Assembly (NCBI GenBank): GCA_021292105.1
Contig: CM037872.1
Span: 6,683,291 to 6,747,290, forward strand
DNA from: Anadara kagoshimensis
Lineage: Eukaryota; Mollusca; Bivalvia; Arcoida; Arcidae
Direction: 5' to 3'
DNA: 64,000 bases
The notes beneath the pieces were generated by a model, which had not been told where the DNA came from, ran no database searches, and saw only the letters and a list, made by a program, of their open reading frames with translations. Position 1 is the first letter of the stretch. Each line of letters starts with the position of its first letter. Below are positions 54,350-64,000 of the stretch, piece by piece. The translations under genes were made by a program, and so were the position numbers.

Positions 54350-55185
54350 GCCTCTAATTACGTATACAGGTAAGTCAATCCTGTTTCTACTGAGCTATCC
54401 ATTATGTGTGTCGTTTTACCGTAGAGATTGTGTTAAACAAATATTACGCCATTAATGATCCTAAAACGACATTTTTGTCATTTTACGTGACAATGACGTC
54501 ACAATTTTGTCGGCATTTACGTAACATTTTAAGAAAGTTTATAAAGACGCTATAAAATAACCGCCTTTTTTCAAATAAAATCTTAAATTGATAAAAAAAA
54601 TTAATATTAGAAAAAAGACAAAAATGTTAATGAAATATATACAACTCGACATAAAAATATCTCACCATTACCATTATACATAAATTCTAGATAAACTTTG
54701 AATGCAATATCTATATAGATATAGAATATTAACGAATTATTTATTTTGTTGGAAAACTGCAATCATGCAAAACGGTAATGAGAAGTCGTGAAAAGATGAC
54801 AAACAAATTAACCTTTGTGTATAAAACACAAAAATGATATTATAAATGTTAAAATGCAATACTCTTGAGTATTCTGTCATTAGTTCTTCATAACTATAAA
54901 GTTAGTGAATTATTGTTGAAGCTGCATCAGCATTATTTGAGGTAAAAGATACAAAAGTATCGACAAAGCAAACTTAAAATGTTTAGTACGAAATATCAAT
55001 AATTTTTTTTTAACAAAACTATTGCTAAACTGATAAAAAAGCTGTATTATTAATTATTTTCACGCGATTTTTATAACAACTTCCAGCATATTTATTCACA
55101 TTATTTTTTGTGATCACATAACGCCAACTTTATTGTTTGAAAGTCTTTTTCTGATGAATTGTAATAATCCAATTTTCTCTGTTTA
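54350..55185. other. No recognised feature
   Basis: AT-rich sequence without shared repeats or coding signal. Confidence 0.55.
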
Positions 55186-55189
55186 TGTC

Positions 55190-56730
55190 TGCCTTTTTGA
55201 GAATCTGGTCTGTTTTCTCCGATATTGTGCTCATTTCTAAATCTGCTACTTCGAACAAGTAAGCTAGGCATACTTTATATGTCTGTGTTTTAAATACACT
55301 CATTGGCCAACGACCACACTTTGCATGATTTGTTTATCTCAAATTGATGTTTGCGTTGTATATTGCCGAGTCACGAAAAGATACTCGGTAATATATCTGG
55401 TCTGTTTTCTTCGATATTGTGTCCCCGTTTCTAGATCTGCTACTTGGATAAAGTAAAATATGGGCACACTTTATATGTTTTTGTTTTAATACATTCTTTG
55501 GCCAACGGTCATACTTTGTATGAATTGTTTCTCAAATTGATGTTTGCGTTGTATATTGCCGATTCACGAAACGATTCTCGGTTATTTATAAGTATCCGGT
55601 CTGATATCTTTGATATTGTGTCTCCGTCTCTTGTAACAAGTAAGCTGGGCATACTTTATATGTCTTTGTTTTAATACACTCACAGGCCAACGGTCATACT
55701 TTTCACGATTTGTTTATCTCAAATTGATGTTTTCTCACCGTAGTATATTGCCGAGTCACGAAACGATACTGGTATATATGATAAGTATCTGGTCTGTTAT
55801 TTTCGATATTGTGTGTCCGTTTCTAGATCCGCTGTTTTAATACACTCACAGGCCAACGGTCATACTTTGCACGATTTGTTAATCTCAAATTGATGTTTAC
55901 TCACCGTTGTATATTGCCGAGTCACGAAACGATACTGGTATATATGATAAGTATCTGGTCTGTTTCCTTCGATATTGTGTCTTCGTTTATAGATCCGCCA
56001 CTTGAAACAAGTAAGCTGGGGATACTTTACATGCCTTTGTTTTAATACACTCACTGGCCAACTGTCATACTTTGCATGATTTGTTCATCTCAAATTGATG
56101 TTTTCTCACCGTTGTATACTGCCGAGTGACAAAACGGTATTGGTATATATGATAAGTATCTGGTCTGTTTTCTTCGATATTGTGTCTCCGTTTGTAGATC
56201 CGCTACTTGAAACAAGTAAGCTGGGCATACTTCATATCTCTGGTGTTTGAATACACTCACAGGCCAACGGTCATACTTTGCACGATTTGTTCATCTCAAA
56301 TTGATGTTTTCTCACAGTTATATGTTGCTGAGTCACAAAACGATACTGGAATATATTATAAAGGACCTGTCTGTTTTCTTCGATATTGTGTCTCCGTATC
56401 TAGATCCGCTGTTTGGAACAAGTAAGTTAGGCATACTTTATATGTCTGTCTGTTAATACACTCACTGGCCAACGACCACACTTTGTGTGAGTTGTTTATC
56501 TCAAATTGATGTTTATGTTGTATATTGCCGAGTCACGAAACGATACTCGGTTATATATAAGTATCCGGTCTGTTATCTTCGATATTGTGTCTCCGTTTGT
56601 AGATCTGCTACTTGTAACAAGTAAGTTGGGCATACTTTATATGTCTGTGTTTTAATACACTCATTGGCCAACGGTCATACTTTGTATGATTTGTTTATTT
56701 CAAATTTATGCTTGCTTTCCGTTGTTTATT
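55190..56730. repeat. Satellite, about 200-bp unit, 8 copies
   Basis: GGTCTGTTTTCTTCGATATT with close variants recurs at about 55209, 55400, 55597, 55792, 55958, 56163, 56369 and 56568. Each unit also has TTGCCGAGTCACGAAACGAT, CAAGTAAGCTGGGCATACTT, CACTCACAGGCCAACGGTCA and CTCAAATTGATGTTT. The 55792 unit is about 35 bp shorter through an internal deletion. The open frames here are repeat artefacts. Confidence 0.92.
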
Positions 56731-56734
56731 ATCA

Positions 56735-57240
56735 CAAATCGATAATGTTTAACCAACAAGTTATAAATTAAAAAATAGGGTATATATGATAAAACAATGA
56801 TATTTTATATAAAAAAATGATTTCACACGGGAAGTTTTAAAAATTGGATGGGGACCCAGACATTAAATTGATAGTGCTGAATAAAAAGTAATCCTAGTAA
56901 GTGAACACAATCCTGCAAGATGCGTTGAATAGATTCTTGAACTTGACAAGGGAGACATTGGGATGGGGAGTTGTCAGATAACAGAACATGCCTTTAAATT
57001 CGCAAAATAGTAGATATTATGGGACAACTGCCTTGAATTTTAGAAATGAAAAATCACTTTCAACACGTAGTTTTTAATGTTGATCTATGTAGATCACGTA
57101 GTTTTTAATGTTGATCTATGTAGATACTAACAATAAAGGAATACATTTGTTTCTGCTTTAAAAACACTCCTTCAAACTAATGTTAAAGGACAGACATTTA
57201 TATAAAAGCAACTTTACTTTCAAATGATAATTTGGAAATT
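56735..57240. repeat. AT-rich stretch with a 31-bp tandem duplication
   Basis: CACGTAGTTTTTAATGTTGA plus TCTATGTAGAT occurs twice head to tail at 57064-57125. Nothing else was recognised. Confidence 0.7.
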
Positions 57241-57244
57241 TTTC

Positions 57245-57335
57245 ACGCCTCACAGTTCCATGTTCCTTTCACACGTGGCGGGTGTTTTTATTTTGCTTCT
57301 GGATTGTGATTTGGATATGAATTAGTATGTTTGTT
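57245..57335 (+). mobile_element. Internally deleted Penelope-like 3' end
   Basis: TTCCATGTTCCTTTCACACG and GGCGGGTG join directly to TTGCTTCTGGATTGTGATTT and the terminus, so the middle of the untranslated block is deleted. Confidence 0.7.
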
Positions 57336-57539
57336 TAAAAAGGAAACATTCGGGGATCATTTGTATTTTCCCTCATTAAATAAAAATATCAGCGTTACCT
57401 GAAGAGTAATCTAACAAAGTTTTAATTTGCATGTTGGGCAGCAGCAACTAAAACCCATAATCATTTAAACATCTAATATAGGCCAACTAGGAAAAATCTG
57501 TACTATCTTTCTATGTAACATGGTGGGAATTTCGAACTT

Positions 57540-57690
57540 GGTGAATCTTTTATTACAAGTTCATTGGATAAATGACATTCACATAGTCATTAAATTAAGG
57601 ATTGTTAAGAGACATCTATATGTCTGTATGTGGAGTTGAACGACTTGGCGACAGTCTTCCCTCCAGATTTAAGGTTCTGCATAATACTTT
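57540..57690 (-). mobile_element. Penelope-like RT fragment
   Basis: Matches the YIDD region of the family (TTAAGGATTGTTAAGAGAC, TCTGTATGTGGAGTTGAA, TCCAGATTTAAGGTTCTGCA) with no 3' end. An old, rearranged copy. Confidence 0.65.
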
Positions 57691-57807
57691 ATATTATGTA
57701 AAACCATATGTCGCTAATTTTGTTTTGAAACTAAAAACCAAGTATTCCTTTCAATAATTTGGTTTCAATTTTACAATACAATTGCAGCTTTAAAAACAGT
57801 TGTAATA

Positions 57808-58365
57808 AAAAACAAACATACTTATCCATTTCCGAATCACAATCCAGAAGCAAAGTAAAAACTTTGGAACTGACAAGTTAGGTTAGACACGTGAACTTCC
57901 ACCAGGGAAGTGAGGCCGGGTGCTCCGGAAGGGTAAGCACCTCCTGTTTAGCTAGCTACACCCGTCACGTGTGTAATCAAAATTGTGTGAAAGGAACATG
58001 GAACTATGACACGTCAAATATATCCAAGGCAATCCTGGACACAGAGACATCAAACTTATCAATAATACTGTGATGACGGCCATAAAACTGTTTGAGGGCC
58101 TTGATAAGCCTAGGCTTGCAATATCCCTGAGTCAACAATTTATTTGCAAGCAGCCTACTTCGTTGTACAAAGTCCCCGTAGTGGGAACAAGCTCTACCAT
58201 AGCGTATTAATTGGGAAACAAATACACCATAAGCAGGAGAAGCAGGTATATTGCTGCATAAAAAAGGAAAGTTGACAATAGAAAAATTGAAGTCATCACG
58301 TTTGTCATAAAGTTTCAAATGTAGCCTTTCTTGTGCGTCATAATTCAGGTATAAGTCTAAATATG
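57808..58365 (-). mobile_element. Well-preserved Penelope-like 3' half
   Basis: Terminus, untranslated block and an intact minus-strand reading frame (58318-58004) covering KLYDKRDDFNFSIVNFPF, ASPAYGVFVSQLIRYGRA, GDFVQRSRLLANKLL and KFYGRHHSIIDKF, ending DIFDVS. The coding match extends to about 58365, where it is 5'-truncated. Together with 9163-9905 and 24808-25175 it gives the family consensus for this end: the protein stops right after the RT thumb. Confidence 0.85.
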
Positions 58366-58369
58366 AAAA

Positions 58370-61300
58370 TGTGACAAAGTTGATTCATTATAACCATTTT
58401 TTTTTTCTTATCAAAATATCCAGATGCGTTTTAAACATTTGATTTTTTCTGCCAGACATATTAACCTGCTATTTGATTACATCCTTCACAGATTTCATCT
58501 GCAATGGATATTATAAACGAATCAACACGGACTTCTAAGACCCGGTTTGCTGAAAAGTATTGATTCCTTACCAAGAAATGATTAAGTGTAAACGAAAACC
58601 TATCATGACAATAAGTTCTCAAATGTATACTCTTAATGATGGTTTTTTAATGGCGTAGCAAGTTATTTAAGGCATGTTTTAAGCGAAAAAATATATACTC
58701 GACAGCAAGTTATTTAACGCATGTTTTAAGCGAAAAAATATATACTCGAAGACGCAAAAGCAATTACAAACTCTCTATAATAATCTCAAATAAAAATACA
58801 AGCCATAGTAAAACATTAACGTAATATTATTTCTGTCCAGCAACGTTCCTCACTACATCGACAATATTTTAATATTATTATATAAATCTTCAGGTCGAGT
58901 TGTATTTTCGTCAAGAACAAAATGTTAGTCAAGGCAAACAACCGTATTTTGTGCATATCTTAAATTCAGAAATAGTAGTTTTACCAAATTTCTTTATTCG
59001 ACCTTATGGAAGGAAAAGGTACTACAACATAACTATTTACACTTTACATTTAACTCTTTTATATACATTTTAATACCCATAAATTCAACAATAAGATATT
59101 TTAACATACCCATACTTCTCGTTTAAGGTGATAATCAAAGTAAGTATTGACATTGACTTTCTGTCTCACAAATATAATTGATAAAATATATCCTAGCATA
59201 GTATGTTTTACCATTCCTGTAGACTTTTCAAACATACCAAATCTAATTTTGGTTTGATATGATTTTAATCTTAACAACGGGACTATTTGCATTATTTACT
59301 ATGTGTAGGCCTAAAATGCTTTAACATATACAGGTAAGATCAGATATGGAAGTCTTTTGAGTTTTGAAGGACTTCTTTGAAGCAAGGGCTCATTGCGAAA
59401 ATTTGTCATGAGTTTATAGAATGGCACACTGTCATAGGTTGATAAAAGAGCACATGGTCATTCAGATCATTCGTGTCACTGGTTGATAGAAGTCCTCCAA
59501 TTTGTCCATTACCCTGACTTTCAAGCTGCTTCGATTCAAGATCAATATCAAGACTTTCTTTAACATTTGAAATTTAGCTTCTGGGGCCAGATGCAGAACT
59601 AGTTAAGGTTTACGATTCTCAAATCAAATGATCAAAACTTATTAATATTTAAATCATTATTTACAAAAATATCCATAATCTACCACATCGAAGATGGCAG
59701 CATCTAAACTTCCACTTTAAGGGCAAAGAAAGACCATCTTTACACAATGGGAAAACTAATGTCATCCTGAGTGAAGAGGTTGAAAATAATTAGGAGTTAA
59801 ATAAACTCAAAATTCACTAAAGCAAGTTGAAATATGGAGGCAGGTCACTGCCAAATTAAACGCTATGAGGACAGTGGAGGAGGTACGCAATAAATGCAGA
59901 AACATTTGTAGGGGAGCCAAAATGATCAGTATTTTCCTTCTGGCTACATTGTAATTCACTTTCGTTTATTGTAACAGGAAACTCGCTAATTTTTGTTTTT
60001 TTCTTATATTTATGGTGTATAATTATCTACTTTTAAGGGGTGGATTGTAGCTGAACTCAAGGGCCTGATACAGTAGTATCGATTCTTCATCTTGCATTTG
60101 ATAATTTTGAATATGACGAGAAAGACTTGTGGTGTGCATGCTTAACAATTGTGTCGGTAGGTAAATGCAATACATCATCACATGTATTCACTTCATGACA
60201 CGACCCATTTAGCTGTTATGTACATGTCCTCAGACCAGTAAGTGCAATTGTTGACGGGTCACAATTTATTAAATGGCATGATCTGAGATCAACTATTGGC
60301 GGATTTCAGAAATTTGCACCAACATATTTTTTCACTACATTTTCGGGTAAGAATAAGAACAGGTATTTAATGGCACATTTTTCCTGGTGCATACAGAAAT
60401 GTCTTCTTCGGCAAACGCGGACATACGAGGTATTTTTTTTTCTTGTAATCAACCACCTTTCAATTCGGGCTTACAATAGATACATAATATGTACATACAA
60501 GCATTTATATTTTTATTGTAATGTTTCAAATTATCTTCGTTTTATTTCCCACATCTGCACATTTTGGGAGTTATATCAACGCCGCATTTCATGATTTTTT
60601 TTAAAATTAGAGAAATCTTTTATTATTTTTATATTAAATATATTTTTAACAATAATAGAAACTAGACATGTCAAGTTATAGTAACGATGTGGTGTTATTC
60701 ACGAAAGACACCTAACCTAACCAGGTTTTGAGGGACTGGAAAGGCTTTTTAGGAAAGCATTTTCTACAAATCAATAAAATTTCAACCTTTTTCAGTTTCA
60801 GATTCCACACAGATTCTTCTGCATGATAGGGAAAACATTGAACCCGAAAAAGCCATCAAAATAATGAAAGAAAACACATTGCAAAATAGTTTACCAAGTT
60901 AAAAAAAGGAATCGGTCGTGCTTACCTTGGGAAAGCATCAATACCTTTTCAGCCATGTTCGGTAATTCGTAAGGGGACTATAGAAAAGATGTAACATGTC
61001 CTCCACCAAATGTTGAGTAATGGTTATTTAAATAACTTCGTTCTTTGGAGAAGTTATGAATCCACAGAATCTTTACTATCGCTATTGGAATTTATATGAC
61101 TGTTTTAATTCTACATGCATTTTATTGATTTGACAATTAATTCCACTTTAGGTTTCAGTAATATTTTTTATTATGTCAATGTCAAGTTTGTTTAATATAA
61201 TACATCGACACGTTCTTTTTACATTGACATGAATTTGAATTCTAAATTTTCTTTTTTCTTTCAGTGAAAATATGCCAACAAGACAAAGATCACTTCCAAG

Positions 61301-62190
61301 GACATCACTGAATTACAATAAAATTTAAACGACGTAAATTCAAAACAATCTAAAGAAAGTCAAAAGCTTGTCTTACAGATTTAGTTATTAAGAAAACTAT
61401 TCTTCTATTTTGACCTTTCAGCATTTGAAATTTTTCATCATTCAGTTAAATGTACATGTGTTATTATTTATCTATCCCCTTACTGCTTTATCTTAATATA
61501 TTATGTGTCATTTGCACAGATTAATTTTTAACATACATTTTACCCATTATTAGGACATTTTGTCAAATACACTTTCCCTTGATAAAGAACAAAAAAATAT
61601 AAAGACAAAGAGGGCAACACTTTTATACAGATGTTTCCTAGATAGGCGATTATTACATGCATATCAAAGAATTTGTAAGATCTAAAGTAGATATGGGATG
61701 AGTATTTTTATTTATTTTGTAAAGTCAGTTTTGTAATCTTCCCAATTTTCTCTATACTTTATATGGTGCTTTGTCTTTTTCAGTCATAAAACAGAAATTA
61801 CAATACTCAAAAACTACATTCCATCAATACGAACTTTTTACACATTTAAATGGAATCATATTATTCAACGAGACTAGAATATCGGTCATATATCTTGCAG
61901 TACAGTTAAATTGTAATAATTATTTTTACGATCTGAAAATGTCTATATTTTCAATATTAACTACTTATTATATTCTTTATATCAAACATTCCAATACATC
62001 TATTATTTCTATATCTTGTTGTAGTGATACATGTATGGTTGCTTTTGTTTTATGATTTCATCACTGTAGTGAATTTTGTACGATTTTACCAATTCCACGA
62101 GTGACAAACTTCTGAAAGCAGCTAAACCTTTTGTTATGCACTTTTAAATACAAAGAGAAAAAGAAGCACATTTTATTATTTCAACTCTAA
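58370..62190. other. Long AT-rich stretch, no gene recognised
   Basis: The only structure seen is a 47-bp tandem duplication at 58659-58753 (GCATGTTTTAAGCGAAAAAA with TATATACTCGA). Short open frames (59101-59292, 60370-60594, 61771-62055) have no domain-like features. No tRNA, SINE, Penelope or hammerhead piece was found. Confidence 0.5.
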
Positions 62191-62269
62191 TTTGAAATAA
62201 TTGAACCTTCTATTGTTGCTGAACCGATTTATTTAAATTGTTATCAATATTATAATCTTATTGTTGAAT

Positions 62270-62611
62270 TCAATTGTCAAAAATTGTTTACAGTAATATC
62301 TAATGTTATATGTTGAATTAAATTGCAAGAATTGTTATCAGTTATATAATTGTTTTTGTTGAATGAAATTGTATACTTTGTTTACATGTTATTGTAAAAC
62401 CAAAAAAAATCCAAGTCTTAAGGAATATAGTGTGTACAATTCAATTGTCAAAAATTGTTTACAGTAATATCTAATGTTATATGTTGAATTAAATTGCAAG
62501 AATTGTTATCAGTTATATAATTGTTTTTGTTGAATGAAATTGTATACTTTGTTTACATGTTATTGTAAAACCAAAAAAAAGCCAAGTCTTAAGGAATATA
62601 GTGTGTACAAT
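62270..62611. repeat. Recent 171-bp tandem duplication
   Basis: 62270-62440 and 62441-62611 are almost identical, with one substitution seen (AAAATCCAAG versus AAAAGCCAAG). Non-coding. Either a very young duplication or an assembly artefact. Confidence 0.9.
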
Positions 62612-62841
62612 CATGTTTCTCAATGTCAAAAAAATGTAAACTCGAGTTAAGTTTTACCTTGGTAAACTAAACATTCCTGGTTGTATTTTAAACAGGACAA
62701 ACATTCTACATCCAGAGATTAACAATAACTTGTCAGCACTGTGTTTTCTAAATGTTTTGCTAGAGGCTAAATGTAACCCTTATTAACGTTCATGACATAT
62801 TTCATATAATTATGAATGGATGCAATTGTGATTAACTGAAA

Positions 62842-63330
62842 TCAATGGAATTTATGCGGCGTTAACAGTGTGTACCGAACTTTCAAAATGATTAATGGAC
62901 ATTCAGTCTGGTAAAACCTATAAACTTTACCAGACCGAAAATTCTTCAACAAAAAAAAATCAATGTTTCGGTTATGTAAATGTTTTTTGTTTCTTTTTGT
63001 TAAGTCCCTGACAAAGGAAAACACATTTTCCCAAGGCATGTCCTCGATCAAGAAGTCTTTGAACAAATAGGGAGTTTGATCAATAATTTCATTTGTTGAT
63101 TTATTTGTTGCATTATGCCAATCAACTACTTTAACATGAGTTGAACTTGCCCAATTGTCATTAATGATCGTAATTTTGAAAGTTTTACTTCCATAAATAA
63201 ATGTATTCTGGCTTTTTAAATTATAATTGTGTGCTGCGCCTCCCGACCCAGTAAAATTCAAAGCATTACGCATTTCTCCTCATCAAATTACAACCATGGT
63301 CGCCCCTCCATCCAATGCTGCTTAAATATT
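62842..63330 (-). pseudogene. Possible zinc-finger transposon relic
   Basis: The minus-strand frame at 63273-62842 (143 codons) includes NTFIYGSKTFKITIIND, ASSTHVKVVDWHNA and later DLTKRNKKHLHNRN. Just upstream, in another frame, lies HWMEGRPWL, a stop, then FDEEKCVML. The order (PWL, FDEEK, then F-GSKTFK, ASSTHVK) resembles the TTF/BED-like zinc finger at the start of hAT-type and ZNF862-like proteins, with the frame broken and some Cys lost. Identification is tentative. No C-terminal hAT dimerisation region was seen. Confidence 0.4.
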
Positions 63331-63334
63331 CTTT

Positions 63335-64000
63335 CACGTTTTTCTTCATAATTTGCGCCTCCCGTAGCTTTCCGTTTTATTGGTTTACCTGGAATAGCTC
63401 CAGGTACGTATTTGAGGTTAAACATTTTTGTAATAACGGAATTCGGATGGCTGTTTTAAAATTCGAATCGGATCTGAACTATAAATCCCGATTTTTGGCG
63501 CTCTCTGTTTTCCGAACTGGTTACCGGACATACGATCCGGAAAAATATAATTTTTTATCGGACCAGCGGTAATTTTACCGGACTAGTCCGACTGCGTTAA
63601 ATGATCATTTTGTGTAGTTATAGGGAAGTATCTTATTGGTTTACACATATTTTCAATGATGATGTTTATTTATTTATTTGTATTAAAGACAGATATTTAT
63701 ATATGGTAAACGGGAGACAACTTGTATAGTTTATAGCATATACATGCCTACAAATTCAAAACGGAGTTGATTCAAATATATACTATGGATTTAAAATTAA
63801 AAAAGTACCGTTTTTGTACCACCTCAAATTATTTTGGCCGACGTTTATTACTGAAGTGGCAAACTTGAAAGTGACCTTTAAACACAGGCAGGTACAGAAA
63901 AATTCGATTCAGACTACACACACTTAGTCAAGGATTTTTTTTATTTTGGTCGAACACTTTGGATTTTCTGTACAACATAGCAAAATATAAATTTACCGTA
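63335..64000. other. No recognised feature
   Basis: The open frame at 63315-63572 has no recognisable motif. 63465-63600 has several CGGAC/GTCCG motifs that form small inverted repeats but no identifiable element. Confidence 0.5.

Noticed and set aside
55190..56730. CRISPR array
   Set aside because: Repeat units of about 200 bp without unique spacers, in a eukaryotic context; this is a satellite.

Overview
This window looks like nuclear DNA of an invertebrate, most likely a bivalve mollusc. It is AT-rich, host coding sequence is sparse and split by kilobase-scale introns, and it is crowded with transposon debris: tRNA-derived SINEs, Penelope-like RT elements, hammerhead-ribozyme repeats, piggyBac relics, foldback elements and satellites. 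I see no bacterial gene organisation. The species is inferred from element style, not proven.

The one clear host gene is a class A neuropeptide GPCR on the + strand. Its three visible coding exons are 11071-11206 (end of TM3, DRF motif), 17709-17947 (end of TM4 to TM5) and 18646-19116 (TM6, TM7 and C-tail). Splice phases agree across both introns. The TM3-TM4 wording is closest to kisspeptin receptors (GPR54), with galanin/allatostatin-A receptors as the alternative. The TM1-TM2 exons were not found. The second intron appears to use a GC-AG splice pair, and a decayed tandem copy of the first exon's start lies just upstream of it.

The most interesting content is a dispersed repeat family of roughly 260-330 bp that carries a type I hammerhead ribozyme motif: CTGATGA, GAAA and GTC core boxes, a 7-bp stem I and a tiny palindromic stem III. 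I count 11 occurrences on both strands, from intact (38637-38682) to decayed. One block (29105-29945) holds two ribozymes in tandem, 326 bp apart. One single unit (38611-38869) is bounded by a 9-bp target-site duplication. This resembles the animal retrozymes and Penelope-associated hammerheads described in the literature.

A Penelope-like retroelement family supplies more than 20 fragments, mostly 5'-truncated 3' ends. The longest copy is 40433-42243 (- strand), with an inverted piece of its own 5' coding region attached at 40060-40432. At 42935-48455 lies a spliced, transposase-like gene with premature stops and frameshifts, possibly inside a 7-8 kb DNA transposon. Two piggyBac relics lie at 51200-52495 (+) and 53880-54345 (-).

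Regional layout: 1-2.7 kb, Penelope remnant, long hairpin and satellite; 2.7-7.8 kb, a tandem AT-rich family and hammerhead repeats; 8-10.3 kb, Penelope copies in inverted pairs; 10.8-19.3 kb, the GPCR gene with an intron full of minisatellite, duplications and SINEs; 20-35.6 kb, mixed repeats; 35.7-38.1 kb, a 165-bp satellite element; 38.6-42.2 kb, hammerhead unit and Penelope copy; 42.3-50.3 kb, the transposase-like element; 51-58.4 kb, piggyBac relics, a 200-bp satellite and Penelope pieces; 58.4-64 kb, mostly featureless AT-rich DNA with one recent duplication and a zinc-finger-like relic.
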